Shown: piece by piece, positions 1 to 7,783 of the stretch
Layout of the letters: every line of letters starts with the position of its first letter
Numbering within the stretch: the stretch's first letter is position 1
Source of the DNA: Cellvibrionaceae bacterium
Lineage (GTDB): Bacteria > Pseudomonadota > Gammaproteobacteria > Pseudomonadales > Cellvibrionaceae
DNA: 58,786 nt
Direction of reading: 5' to 3'
NCBI GenBank assembly: GCA_002707785.1
Contig: PANW01000068.1
Coordinates: 100,954 to 159,739, forward strand
Made by a program: the position numbers and the translations under genes
The notes under the pieces: model-generated
What the model saw: only the letters and a program-made list of their open reading frames with translations
Databases searched by the model: none
What the model was told of the DNA's origin: nothing

Positions 1-1
1 T

Positions 2-325
2 AAGGCGCTAGACGCAGAACCTATTCCTGAGAGTGGTTTTATCAGAGCGGTGAATGAAGGCGAGGGCTTTCGCAGTCTGGGTTGGCGTTTTGATGCGGGC
101 AAGACGTTTGATCGCAGCAAGTTGTTTTCTTTTCTCAGTGGTATCACCGCTGAGCGCATGAAGGCGGTATTCATTACCCATGACGGTATCTTTGGATACA
201 ACCTCACCAGTGACGCGCTCACTGAAATCGAGCTGGATGACTGCATGGAAAGCCGGATCGAGATTATTGCCAGTGATTTATCCGATGACTGGGAAAGACA
301 GCTGCTCGCCTGTATCGACGGATAG
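2..325 (+). CDS. CobW/G3E-family GTPase, C-terminal fragment (5' end outside window)
   Basis: The frame is open back to base 2, so the start and the GTP-binding domain lie outside the window; a GTG at 50 is unlikely to be the true start. The visible 107 residues resemble the C-terminal domain of COG0523 (CobW/P47K) metallochaperone GTPases: a GWRFDAGKTFDRSKLFSFL stretch (a position usually followed by the domain's beta strands) and a terminal ESRIEII motif, which in the family reads D/E-S-R-L/I-E. These proteins deliver metal to client proteins using GTP. It ends 4 bp from the convergent DUF3299 gene and neighbours genes under a Zur-like operator, so a zinc role is likely. The assignment rests on the weaker, C-terminal part of the family and on context. 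Confidence 0.6.
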   Translation, partial: KALDAEPIPESGFIRAVNEGEGFRSLGWRFDAGKTFDRSKLFSFLSGITAERMKAVFITHDGIFGYNLTSDALTEIELDDCMESRIEIIASDLSDDWERQLLACIDG

Positions 326-329
326 AAAA

Positions 330-899
330 TTATCCGTCTTCTGAATACTGATCGATATGTTTGACGGCCAGACTGTAGGCCGATGCTGCCGTATCGTTTT
401 CGATGAATGAGGTTTTCAGTACGCCGGAAAACCAAAAGGGTACATAGAGTTCGTCCAGTTTGAAGCCTGGCTCATATTTAACGTGAATGATCTGGTTGGG
501 CGGCGGTGGGGGAACGTGAAGACAGGCGCCGAAAAAGGGAACGATAAAAAATTCGGTAATCACCATTTCGTCGCTGAACTCTAAAGGAACCACAAAACCG
601 GGGATGCGAACGACTTGACCGTCCATTTCGGTGACGGTATTGGACGATGTCAGCGCTTGTTGGTAGCGGTCATCTGTGGCGGCGGCAATGGTGTTCTTAA
701 TCTGATTGCTGATTTGATCTTCCGGAGAGCCGTCTTCTACCTCTGCGAGATATTCTGGCGGGTTCAATAGAGCTTCTAAATCGTCTGCTGGCATGAGCTC
801 AGTCCATTCTATGGTTCTGAATTCAGAGGGTTCGCTCGAGAGTAGGTGAGTTGATGTGCTGCCAGTAATGACCACCATTAGCAGTAGTATCTTAAGCAT
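330..899 (-). CDS. DUF3299 exported protein of the zinc locus
   Basis: A protein of about 189 residues with an N-terminal signal peptide (MLKILLLMVV followed by a small-residue stretch). The DUF3299 core occupies roughly residues 90-160: VRIPGFVVPLEF, then TEFFIVPFFGACLHVPPPPP and NQIIHV. Its function is not established; members are often found beside zinc-regulated ABC transporters, and I recall a similar protein in the Vibrio cholerae zinc-regulated zrg locus. I chose the ATG at 899 because the signal peptide begins there; a TTG at 929 in the same frame would add ten residues. It is divergent from the ABC ATPase at 1114, with the palindrome 977-993 between them, so both are probably repressed by Zur when zinc is sufficient. 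Confidence 0.8.
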   Translation of the reverse strand: MLKILLLMVVITGSTSTHLLSSEPSEFRTIEWTELMPADDLEALLNPPEYLAEVEDGSPEDQISNQIKNTIAAATDDRYQQALTSSNTVTEMDGQVVRIPGFVVPLEFSDEMVITEFFIVPFFGACLHVPPPPPNQIIHVKYEPGFKLDELYVPFWFSGVLKTSFIENDTAASAYSLAVKHIDQYSEDG

Positions 900-976
900 C
901 AGCTTTCTAGATTTCAGTGTCTCTTTCAAAGGTTTAGCTCTCGATTGCTTCAGGTTGATTGAAAGTTTGCCAGCCG

Positions 977-993
977 ATGATACTATGTATCAT
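977..993. promoter_or_regulatory. Putative Zur operator (divergent promoter region)
   Basis: Perfect inverted repeat ATGATAC-TAT-GTATCAT (7-3-7). It lies about 80 bp from the DUF3299 start and 120 bp from the ABC ATPase start. It closely matches the palindrome at 9024-9042 upstream of the GTPase/DksA operon and the general shape of gammaproteobacterial Zur boxes (a dyad of ATGNTAT type). The Zur assignment is inferred from the sequence shape and the zinc-related neighbours. Confidence 0.7.
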
Positions 994-1113
994 TTGGTGG
1001 TAGCAATAGTGACTTGTCATCTTGGGGTTCCCCCGTTGATTACAGTATTAGATTCTGAAGCTACCTGATTAGCCGCGCGAATAGCGACTTGGAAAACACA
1101 ATACACACGAATT

Positions 1114-1794
1114 ATGGCAATTGAACTGAGCAATCTTAGCTTCTCTTATGGCACCAGTTTGGAAAAACCGTTATTGGATATTCCTGAATGGTCGGTAGGA
1201 GACGGGGAGCAGGTATTTATTCACGGCCCGTCCGGCAGTGGTAAATCGACCTTGTTGAATTTACTCAGTGGGATCTTGACGCCTAATAAGGGTTGCGTAT
1301 CGGTGATGGGGCAGTCTTTGGGGGATCTAAGTAGTCGACAGCGAGATCGCTTCAGAGCCAATCATGTTGGCTACATCTTTCAGCAATTTAATCTAATCCC
1401 CTATCTCGATGCGATAGACAATGTTCGACTGGCTATCCATTTTTCTAAGAAGTCGACAAATTCCGATTCGAGCGCTGATATCAAAGCGCTGCTAGCGACT
1501 TTCGATATCAACGAGAGTCATTGGGAAAAACCCGTATCGACGCTCAGTATCGGACAGCAACAGCGGATCGCTATTGCGAGGGCGATGATCAATAAGCCGG
1601 AGCTATTGATTGCTGACGAACCAACCTCTTCACTGGATCAAAAGAATCGAGATATCTTCATGGGTGAATTGCTCGAGTTGGTAAAAAGACAAAAAACATC
1701 GCTGCTGTTTGTGAGTCATGACATGTCACTGGCGAGTTATTTTAATCGAGTGGATGCTTTGTCAGACATTAATCAGGCCGGAGGGCGGGCTTGA
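1114..1794 (+). CDS. ABC transporter ATP-binding protein (LolD/MacB class)
   Basis: A 226-residue ATPase with a complete set of motifs: Walker A GPSGSGKST (residues 38-46), Q-loop FQQFNLIP (near 90), a signature LSIGQQQR (near 147; the usual SGGQ reads SIGQ) and Walker B LLIADEPTSSLD (near 165), then the H-loop VSHD. Length and motifs fit the LolD/MacB/FtsE class, which drives mechanotransmission permeases rather than import channels. It shares a TGATG junction with the permease gene (stop and start overlap by one base), so the two are translationally coupled. The start follows the Zur-like operator at 977-993. This is the energy-coupling half of a probable zinc-regulated envelope system; the substrate cannot be read from sequence. 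Confidence 0.9.
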   Translation: MAIELSNLSFSYGTSLEKPLLDIPEWSVGDGEQVFIHGPSGSGKSTLLNLLSGILTPNKGCVSVMGQSLGDLSSRQRDRFRANHVGYIFQQFNLIPYLDAIDNVRLAIHFSKKSTNSDSSADIKALLATFDINESHWEKPVSTLSIGQQQRIAIARAMINKPELLIADEPTSSLDQKNRDIFMGELLELVKRQKTSLLFVSHDMSLASYFNRVDALSDINQAGGRA

Positions 1795-3032
1795 TGTTTC
1801 TGCGATTGGCTGAAAGGAGTTTACTGAATAGAAAAGGATCGGTAATCCTAACGGTGTTGGCGATGAGCGTGAGCGTTTTCGTTTTACTTGGTGTGGAGCA
1901 TATGCGCGAGCAGACCAAGGAGAGCTTCCGCGGCACTGTTTCCGGCGTCGATCTGATTGTGGGGGCTCGAACCGGTAGCCTGAATCTGCTGTTGTACTCT
2001 GTGTTTCGCATGGGATCGCCGACCAATAATATTGATTGGAACAGCTATCAACAGATTGCCTCCAGTTCGAAAGTCGCCTGGGCCATTCCCATATCACTGG
2101 GGGATTCTCACAAAGGCTTTCGAGTGATGGGAACGACAACCGATTATTTTAAACACTTTAGCTACGGTAAGAAATACTCACTGCAGTTTTCAGAAGGTAA
2201 ACCATTTGACGGCGTTTTTGATGTGGTATTGGGCTCGAAGGTCGCCAAAAAACTGGATTACTCTTTAGGCGATCGCATAGTTCTGGCCCATGGTTTGGGC
2301 CAAACCAGTTTTAGTCTTCATGATGATCGACCATTCAGGGTGGTGGGCATCTTGGAGGCAACTGGAACTCCCGTGGATCAAGCCGTGCACGTCAGTTTGC
2401 AGGGCATCGAGGCCATTCACATTGATTGGACGCAGGGTGTGAAAATGCCCGGCAGCAAAATTACCACTGAACAATTGTTGGCCCAGGAGTTAACCCCTAA
2501 GAGCATCACCGCCTTCATGTTGGGTTTGACATCGAGTATGGCAACCTTTCGAGTTCAGCGTGATATCAATCAGTATCGTAAAGAGCCGCTCACGGCAATT
2601 TTACCGGGTGTCGCCTTGGCGGAGCTGTGGCAGATGATGGGGGTTATGGAAAACACCTTGAGGCTTGTGTCCAGTTTGGTGTTTATTGCTGCGCTGCTGG
2701 GGTTAAGTGCGATGATGCTCGCCTCGATTCGAGAGCGAGAGCACGAAATTCATTTGCTTCGAGTGGTGGGTGCCTCGCCGGTATTCATCTTTCTGCTCAT
2801 TGAAATGGAGGCGATGTTAATCAGTCTCGTCAGTATCTTGATCGGGGCTGGATCCCTCTACTCGGCACTTTTGTTGGCAGAGGGTTTTTTGTCGTCGAGC
2901 TTTGGCTTACATATAGGCACATCTATACTTTCTGAAACCAATTTGATGTTTATGGGGCTGGTGGTGGTGGCGACATTGTTGGCCGCAGCGTTACCATCCT
3001 TTTTTGCCTATAAGACAGCTAAGTCTGGCTAG
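1794..3032 (+). CDS. FtsX/MacB-type ABC permease
   Basis: A 412-residue membrane protein with one transmembrane helix at the N-terminus (residues about 13-33), a long periplasmic domain of about 240 residues, and three C-terminal helices (near 290-310, 335-360 and 380-400). This is the MacB_PCD plus FtsX layout used by LolC/E and MacB. The FtsX signature region LGLSAMMLASIREREHEIHLLRVVGAS is recognisable. The ATG at 1794 overlaps the stop of the ATPase; an in-frame TTG at 1791 is less likely. As one permease with one ATPase it would work as a homodimer. Neighbours suggest a zinc-responsive transport or envelope-extraction role. V. cholerae zrgABCDE, a zinc-regulated system with a MacB-like pair, is the closest precedent I can recall. 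Confidence 0.85.
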   Translation: MFLRLAERSLLNRKGSVILTVLAMSVSVFVLLGVEHMREQTKESFRGTVSGVDLIVGARTGSLNLLLYSVFRMGSPTNNIDWNSYQQIASSSKVAWAIPISLGDSHKGFRVMGTTTDYFKHFSYGKKYSLQFSEGKPFDGVFDVVLGSKVAKKLDYSLGDRIVLAHGLGQTSFSLHDDRPFRVVGILEATGTPVDQAVHVSLQGIEAIHIDWTQGVKMPGSKITTEQLLAQELTPKSITAFMLGLTSSMATFRVQRDINQYRKEPLTAILPGVALAELWQMMGVMENTLRLVSSLVFIAALLGLSAMMLASIREREHEIHLLRVVGASPVFIFLLIEMEAMLISLVSILIGAGSLYSALLLAEGFLSSSFGLHIGTSILSETNLMFMGLVVVATLLAAALPSFFAYKTAKSG

Positions 3033-3143
3033 TCAGTATCGTGCTCGAGTAGCGGCGCAATTTGACCGTATGTCCGTCTGCAACTGATCAATGACTACTT
3101 AAGCGGCGCTGCAGACGAATTTACCCATTAGGTTGTATTGAAT

Positions 3144-3635
3144 ATGAAAAACTACAAAAGATATCTTTCGGTTATATCTGCGACTCTATTGATGATCGCA
3201 GCGACTAACACCGTGGCTTGTGGAAACCATCTTTATATGGATCCAAGTCAGTACGGTTTTGTTGGGCGCACAGCCATTAAGCTTGCGGGACTTTCCGCAC
3301 CTGAACCGGTTTTTAAGATTAATCACCCGTCGATGGCGAAAGTGGAGATTGGCGAAGAATCACACGTTGTCATCGAATATGATCGACCTTGGCGATCCGA
3401 CAATGTGGAATTGACCATTAGCAGTACGACAGGTATTACTTTGCCGCTCAAGAATATAGAGCTCGATGATCTGGATGGCGAGGTGAAACTGCCCTTCTTA
3501 CTGACTAAGCCTGGTTATAACTCCATCACCATTAAGGTCACTGGTGAGCACAAAGGCGAGCCGGTAACTTCTACCAGCATGGTTTATGTTCGAGCCAAAC
3601 AGAAATCTATCAATGAACCCAAAGCTGAGCTGTAG
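3144..3635 (+). CDS. Small exported protein of the zinc locus, unknown function
   Basis: A 163-residue protein with a clear signal peptide (MKNYKRYLSVISATLLMIAA..., cleavage probably just before or after VACGNH). The mature part has a conserved-looking start (CGNHLYMDPSQYGFVG) and then alternating beta-strand-like segments (VEIGEESHVVIEYDRPW, VELTISSTTGITLPL, GYNSITIKVTG) that suggest an immunoglobulin-like periplasmic domain. I recognise no family with confidence. It starts about 110 bp after the permease on the same strand, so it is probably the third gene of the Zur-controlled operon and a candidate periplasmic partner of the ABC pair. The ATG at 3144 is preferred over an in-frame TTG at 3138. 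Confidence 0.7.
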   Translation: MKNYKRYLSVISATLLMIAATNTVACGNHLYMDPSQYGFVGRTAIKLAGLSAPEPVFKINHPSMAKVEIGEESHVVIEYDRPWRSDNVELTISSTTGITLPLKNIELDDLDGEVKLPFLLTKPGYNSITIKVTGEHKGEPVTSTSMVYVRAKQKSINEPKAEL

Positions 3636-3644
3636 GCGTCGCGC

Positions 3645-3667
3645 GACATTGGTGGTGTGCCAATGTC
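3645..3667. terminator. Stem-loop between convergent zinc operons
   Basis: GACATTGG and CCAATGTC form a perfect 8-bp stem with a 7-nt loop, 10 bp after the stop of the exported protein gene. No T-run follows, so it may be a weak or bidirectional terminator or an mRNA-stabilising hairpin. Confidence 0.4.
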
Positions 3668-3817
3668 CCTAAACTATTCTAGCTGGTATTCCAAACAGGC
3701 AATTGCTATTAGCCGATTTACCCAGCCACATGAGTTTTATCAGTAATAGCCGCCCTTCCAGAGAGTTGCGATCATTTGCTTTCTCGACTGAAAGGGCAGT
3801 GCTTAACGTGTGTCTAT

Positions 3818-5944
3818 TTAGAAGGTGTATCGAACTCCGGCTTCGACCGATTCGCCAGCGCTCGGAGCGTAGTTGCGCAAGAATGAGGTGCTCAGTCGAA
3901 TCTCTTCATCACCGATGTTCTTCCATTTCATGAATACCAACAGCTCGCTGTCGTTCGCCATCGGGAAACGATAGTCGGCGCCCAAATCCCAGCGAGTATA
4001 ACCGTCGGTTTCAGTTTCGAAGTTACCGGAATCTTTCTGATCACTGGCGTCGAGTACGCTCACCCAAGTACTAAAGGCGTCGCCGCTCCAGCTAAGTTTG
4101 CCTCCAATACGCAGAGGGGGCAGTCGCGGGACATCTCCGCTCTTGTCAAACTCACCAGAAATTGCGTCTCCGTGGATATCCAGAAATAAAGAGCCCGCAC
4201 CCCAATCAGTGAGATGGAAGCTACTTTCAAATTCAATACCTACGAATTTGGCATCTTCTTGCTGATAGAGATACACCGGCACATCGTCGACGTCTTCGCC
4301 GCTGTTGGTGAGAAATATGTAGTCTTCGAAGTTATTGTAGAACAGTGAAATCTCAGCCCGCGAACGCCCTGAGTGCCATTGCAGAGCTAGATCCAAATTC
4401 AGTGACACTTCTTCGTCGAGATCGGCGTTGCCCACTTCGATAACACCGGTGGCGGGGTGGGCAATAAAACCTTCTGGATCGTTAGCTTCGATGTTGGAAA
4501 ATAGCTCCTCGGCGGCCGGCGCACGTGCAGAGCGAGATAGGGATGCTCCGAGCTGCCAGTTTTCTGTGAATTGCCACAGGGCCGATCCAGAAGCACTGAT
4601 GTTGGTAAAGTCTTGTTTTGATGCTGATTGGGTATCCGGATCACGCTCTACCAGATCGACTCGCAAGCCGGCCTCATAGGTCCAAGCGTCTCGGTAGAAA
4701 TCTTCTATAAGGAACAAGCCAACTTCGGTACTGTCGGTTTTGGGTACATAGCCTTCCGCACCGGTGGCCTCAAATTCGTCGACTCTCGCTTGTAGACCAA
4801 ATACGGCTTCGTTACCAAATTGCGCATCGTAGATGACTTCGACACGAGTCTCCCAAGTCTCGCGAGTGAAGAGTGTTCCCACCTCGCTACCTTCGAGTTC
4901 TTTGTGTTCGTAATCGGTATAGGTCAAAAAACCTCGAAGGGTATCGATCCACTCGGCGGGCTGCTGGAGGTGAAGCATGGCATCGTAGCGAGTCTGCTCC
5001 ATATCGATACGGATAAACTCTTCGGCTTCTTCGCGTTCGTCATGATCGTCGTCATCATGACCATGTTCGTCTTCTTCATGATGGTGTTCATGGGTGCCGG
5101 GAGGGAGACCGTATTGATTGTCCATGTGACTGACAGAGAAGCCCGCCATATTGCCGTCGCCGAAGTGAACGCTGAAGCCACCAGTAATGGCGTCGGTGTC
5201 GCTGTCGGTATTAGCGATAGAGCCGTGAGTATTCTCTACCTCTTCTTCATGCTCATCGTGATCTTCCTCGTGATGCCCCAGTAGTTCTTCTTGTGCCTCT
5301 AAGGCGTCTTCGTCAATGGCGAAGCCAGGGATGTCGAGATCGTCGGTTTCACGATGAGTACCGCTGAAGTGGAAAGCAAAGCGGCCATTGCCGCCCTCGA
5401 TTCGCGCGGTAGTGTTATCCATGTCGGCGGCATCGTTGTAGCGATATTCTACCGCGCCTTGAAAACCGTCAATGGGGCTTCTTGGAATACGGTTGTCGAT
5501 AACATTCACAACACCGCCGATGGCGCCGCCGCCATAGAGCAGGGTAGCGGGACCGCGCAGTACTTCAATACTGTCCGCCAGCAGAGCTTCCACAGTGACC
5601 GCATGATCCGGACTGAGGCTAGAGACGTCGGCCGATAGCACATTGTTTTGCAATGGAATGGCTCTTGGTCCTTGTTGTCCACGAATCACCGGTCTACCGA
5701 CACCTGGGCCATAGGTGGAGTTGGCTATTCCTGCTCGATTGCTGAGGGTTTCACCGATGGTACTGGCCGCTTGGCGTCGCAATTCGTCTCCAGTAATTAT
5801 GGTAATCGGTAGCGCGGTATCGGCCTCCTGTTTGTGAATGGGGACTGAGACGATGACGTGTTCCATCGATTGATCTTCTGCTATTGCAGACAGGGATAAA
5901 TTTGCAGACGTTGCCGCGACCGCGATACTGAGTAAGCGTTTCAT
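3818..5944 (-). CDS. znuD: TonB-dependent outer membrane receptor, ZnuD-like, with His-rich loops
   Basis: A 708-residue outer membrane receptor. It has a signal peptide (residues 1-22), a plug domain (about 30-150; VLRGPATLLYGGGAIGGVVNVID is typical) and a 22-strand barrel ending in VEAGVRYTF, the aromatic C-terminal barrel signal. Two surface-loop candidates are packed with His, Asp and Glu: residues 223-240 (HHEEDHDEHEEEVENTH) and 285-302 (HEHHHEEDEHGHDDDDHD). ZnuD-type zinc receptors carry such loops to capture Zn(II). The start has a good ribosome binding site (AGGAG) and lies 35 bp after the upstream small gene. It is probably the last gene of the minus-strand operon that begins at 8979 under the 9024-9042 operator. 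Zinc is the likely substrate; heme or a siderophore seems unlikely given the loops. Confidence 0.88.
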   Translation of the reverse strand: MKRLLSIAVAATSANLSLSAIAEDQSMEHVIVSVPIHKQEADTALPITIITGDELRRQAASTIGETLSNRAGIANSTYGPGVGRPVIRGQQGPRAIPLQNNVLSADVSSLSPDHAVTVEALLADSIEVLRGPATLLYGGGAIGGVVNVIDNRIPRSPIDGFQGAVEYRYNDAADMDNTTARIEGGNGRFAFHFSGTHRETDDLDIPGFAIDEDALEAQEELLGHHEEDHDEHEEEVENTHGSIANTDSDTDAITGGFSVHFGDGNMAGFSVSHMDNQYGLPPGTHEHHHEEDEHGHDDDDHDEREEAEEFIRIDMEQTRYDAMLHLQQPAEWIDTLRGFLTYTDYEHKELEGSEVGTLFTRETWETRVEVIYDAQFGNEAVFGLQARVDEFEATGAEGYVPKTDSTEVGLFLIEDFYRDAWTYEAGLRVDLVERDPDTQSASKQDFTNISASGSALWQFTENWQLGASLSRSARAPAAEELFSNIEANDPEGFIAHPATGVIEVGNADLDEEVSLNLDLALQWHSGRSRAEISLFYNNFEDYIFLTNSGEDVDDVPVYLYQQEDAKFVGIEFESSFHLTDWGAGSLFLDIHGDAISGEFDKSGDVPRLPPLRIGGKLSWSGDAFSTWVSVLDASDQKDSGNFETETDGYTRWDLGADYRFPMANDSELLVFMKWKNIGDEEIRLSTSFLRNYAPSAGESVEAGVRYTF

Positions 5945-5979
5945 GGTGTTCTCCTAAAAAAATGAAGGGTGTTTTTTGG

Positions 5980-6282
5980 TTAGGAGACGTGAGGCGGCCC
6001 TCTACTGTCGTAGTGGCGGCTGAAAAGTTGAGCGACAAGTTGTGTGGATTGATGGAGCGCAGGCCCCACAGGGCGGGGAATAATTGGAGCGTAGGCAGCG
6101 GGCGCTGGCAATGCGCTGCCCGCGAGCGTGGTACAAATGACGCAGGCAGTAGCATCACAGTCTTCTACATGAACCTGCTCAACAAACGGGGAGAGTAGCG
6201 CAAGTAGCAGAAATAACAGACAGGCAATCAGGCGGCGGGATTGCCGTGATACGGATCTGCTGACTACGTGGCTGTTTGACAT
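5980..6282 (-). CDS. Small exported/membrane-anchored protein with a Cys motif (zinc operon)
   Basis: A 100-residue protein with a basic N-terminus, a strong hydrophobic segment at residues 19-34, and then VEDCDATACVICTTL, giving C42, C47 and C50 (C-x4-C-x2-C) next to acidic residues and a His. The tail is proline- and alanine-rich. Short proteins of this layout (DUF2946-like) are often found immediately upstream of TonB receptor genes, but I cannot assign a family firmly. It sits between the SEC-C gene and the receptor, 35 bp from the latter. A periplasmic metal-binding accessory is an inference from the cysteines and operon position. No strong ribosome binding site is visible. Confidence 0.55.
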   Translation of the reverse strand: MSNSHVVSRSVSRQSRRLIACLLFLLLALLSPFVEQVHVEDCDATACVICTTLAGSALPAPAAYAPIIPRPVGPALHQSTQLVAQLFSRHYDSRGPPHVS

Positions 6283-6306
6283 AGAGTTCGCTGGTTTTCT
6301 GTTAGG

Positions 6307-6501
6307 TTACTGACCGCAGCACTTTTTGTACTTCTTGCCGCTTTCGCAATAGGGGCAAGGGTCATTGCGGCCAATTTTGGGTGCCGCTCGAGTGACCGGC
6401 GTTGGTGGTGGGCAGCAGCGGGTATTGCTGCAGCAGCTGTCGATAGAGGTTGAGGTGAGTGCGGTGTTGTCATCGTTCATAGTCATAAAACTCGTGGTCA
6501 T
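6307..6501 (-). CDS. Mini SEC-C zinc-binding motif protein
   Basis: A 64-residue protein that is essentially a tail: residues 45-63 read [19 protein letters not shown], a SEC-C metal-binding motif like the one at the C-terminus of SecA. The normal C-x-C spacing is widened to C49-x2-C52, followed by C61-C62. Two further Cys pairs (C23-C24, C29-C30) precede it. The rest has low complexity. It lies between DUF1826 (46 bp away) and the small exported gene (24 bp away), so it is co-transcribed in the zinc operon. Possible roles are a cytosolic zinc buffer or a motif donor; neither is demonstrated. An ATG at 6501 is used, with in-frame ATGs at 6486 and 6480 as alternatives. Confidence 0.7.
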   Translation of the reverse strand: MTTSFMTMNDDNTALTSTSIDSCCSNTRCCPPPTPVTRAAPKIGRNDPCPYCESGKKYKKCCGQ

Positions 6502-6546
6502 GGTTCGTGGTCATGGTTCTAAGTCGCTTCGCCGAATGCGGTTGCA

Positions 6547-7224
6547 TTAAGTAATATCTAGCGTGAGCAGTAAGCGTTGCTCTCCCGCCCTCAAGGCTGG
6601 TGAACGATGCACTAGGCCAGCCCCCTCATTGTTGTCCCAGAGCTCGCCCTTGAGTAACGCGACGTCGCCGGCGTTGAGCTGTTGAATATCTCCTAAGTTG
6701 GAAAAGAGACCAGACTCCTCGTCAGGTTTTCCTTCGCTGCCGCGGCCGAGTTTTGATCTGTCCACCACCTCATGCGGCAACCATTCGGTCGCACTGCCTT
6801 GAAAGGTAGTGACTAGACGGCAAGAGACCCTATCGACGTGAAACTTTGGACACATGGCTCTGTTTAGGGCGGTTAGCCGAAGACCCGCGCGTTTTACATC
6901 AAACAGGTAGCAGAACATATCAACCAGTTCAGCGATGCTCTCACTCAGTGGCGTGACAAGATCGGAACCTCCAAGCGCTTTGTGAATGCTTGCCATCGCA
7001 TCAACGGGGGAGAGAGTCATGGATGCCTGAAAGCGGCGATCGGATGTTAAAAAACTGCTCACGACCTGCGGTAACTCGGAGGGAAGGTGACGCTTCCAAA
7101 CTGCGATGTTGCACTCTTCTTGGTAGATGTCTGCCAAGACTGTGGGATCATCCCCCCAGCTAACGCGGCGTGTTGTTATCGCGTTGATTGCATTGTCATG
7201 ATTACTGATGGCTGGTGAGTTCAT
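6547..7224 (-). CDS. DUF1826 family protein of the zinc operon
   Basis: A 225-residue cytosolic protein recognised as DUF1826. The family core includes the region around residues 60-150, with RLTALNRAMCPKFHVDRVSCRL (Cys, His and Cys near a conserved Asp-Arg) and a C-terminal HRSPALRAGEQRLLLTLD. The M-C-P-x-F-H-x-D pattern could form a metal site, but the biochemical role is unknown. DUF1826 genes are commonly found next to CobW-type GTPases and dksA paralogues in Zur-controlled clusters, as here. The start has a strong ribosome binding site (AGGAGA) 7 bp upstream. A gap of about 127 bp to the DksA-like gene shows no second Zur-like palindrome, so it probably belongs to the same transcript. 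Confidence 0.82.
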   Translation of the reverse strand: MNSPAISNHDNAINAITTRRVSWGDDPTVLADIYQEECNIAVWKRHLPSELPQVVSSFLTSDRRFQASMTLSPVDAMASIHKALGGSDLVTPLSESIAELVDMFCYLFDVKRAGLRLTALNRAMCPKFHVDRVSCRLVTTFQGSATEWLPHEVVDRSKLGRGSEGKPDEESGLFSNLGDIQQLNAGDVALLKGELWDNNEGAGLVHRSPALRAGEQRLLLTLDIT

Positions 7225-7351
7225 GCAGTTTTCTCCTGTTGTTCGCGGCTATCGAGCTGAACGAGTGGTTCTCTGAATGATGAATTCCGCACTCTATTGC
7301 CAATATTCACAATGGGTGATTTCTGGCGGGTATCGTAGGCCTAATGGCTCG

Positions 7352-7783
7352 TTAATCTCGGTAGAAGTTCTCTTTGATTTCTTGCAGGGTTTTTACGTCG
7401 GCGCAGTATTCGGCGGTCGGCCTTATCAATAGGCGTTGAATGCCAATGGGTTCGCCGGACTCCATGCAATAGCCGTAACAGCCCGAACTTATGCGCTTCA
7501 GTGCCTGCTGAATCTTCGGCAGTAATTTTTGTTCCCGGTCGATAATTCGTAATAAAAGAGTGCATTCAGCTTCCCAAGAGGCGTGATCACTTTCATCACC
7601 ACTGTCAGGGGATTTAGTGATTTCCTTCTTCGCATGTCGAAGCCGTTCACTGACTGAATGATGAAGCTCGATGAGATGGCGCCTGAAAAATTCGAGTTGT
7701 TCTTCATTCATATAATCGGATTCTGGTGCCTTTAGCAGTTGTTCTTCGGATAGAGTGCAACCATCTGATTGTGATGTGCTCAT
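7352..7783 (-). CDS. dksA2: DksA-family transcription factor lacking the four-Cys zinc finger (DksA2-type)
   Basis: A 143-residue DksA/TraR-family protein that would bind RNA polymerase in the secondary channel and work with ppGpp. The coiled-coil region spans about 25-95, with acidic tip residues around 60-67 (DSGDESD). The C-terminal globular part keeps the DksA framework ([28 protein letters not shown]), but of the four zinc ligands only C106 and C127 remain; the second is S109 and the fourth is V130. Zinc-independent DksA2 proteins of this sort are known in Pseudomonas aeruginosa to replace DksA under zinc starvation and to be Zur-regulated. Its start codon overlaps the stop of the GTPase gene (ATGA), indicating coupling. 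Confidence 0.9.
   Translation of the reverse strand: MSTSQSDGCTLSEEQLLKAPESDYMNEEQLEFFRRHLIELHHSVSERLRHAKKEITKSPDSGDESDHASWEAECTLLLRIIDREQKLLPKIQQALKRISSGCYGYCMESGEPIGIQRLLIRPTAEYCADVKTLQEIKENFYRD

Noticed and set aside
856-1068. 70-codon plus-strand frame over the DUF3299 start and the operator
   Set aside because: It overlaps the DUF3299 gene antisense and the Zur-like palindrome, with no ribosome binding site.
4820-5284. 154-codon plus-strand frame inside the TonB receptor
   Set aside because: It is the antisense of the His-rich loops; the hydrophobic composition comes from reverse-complemented His/Asp codons.
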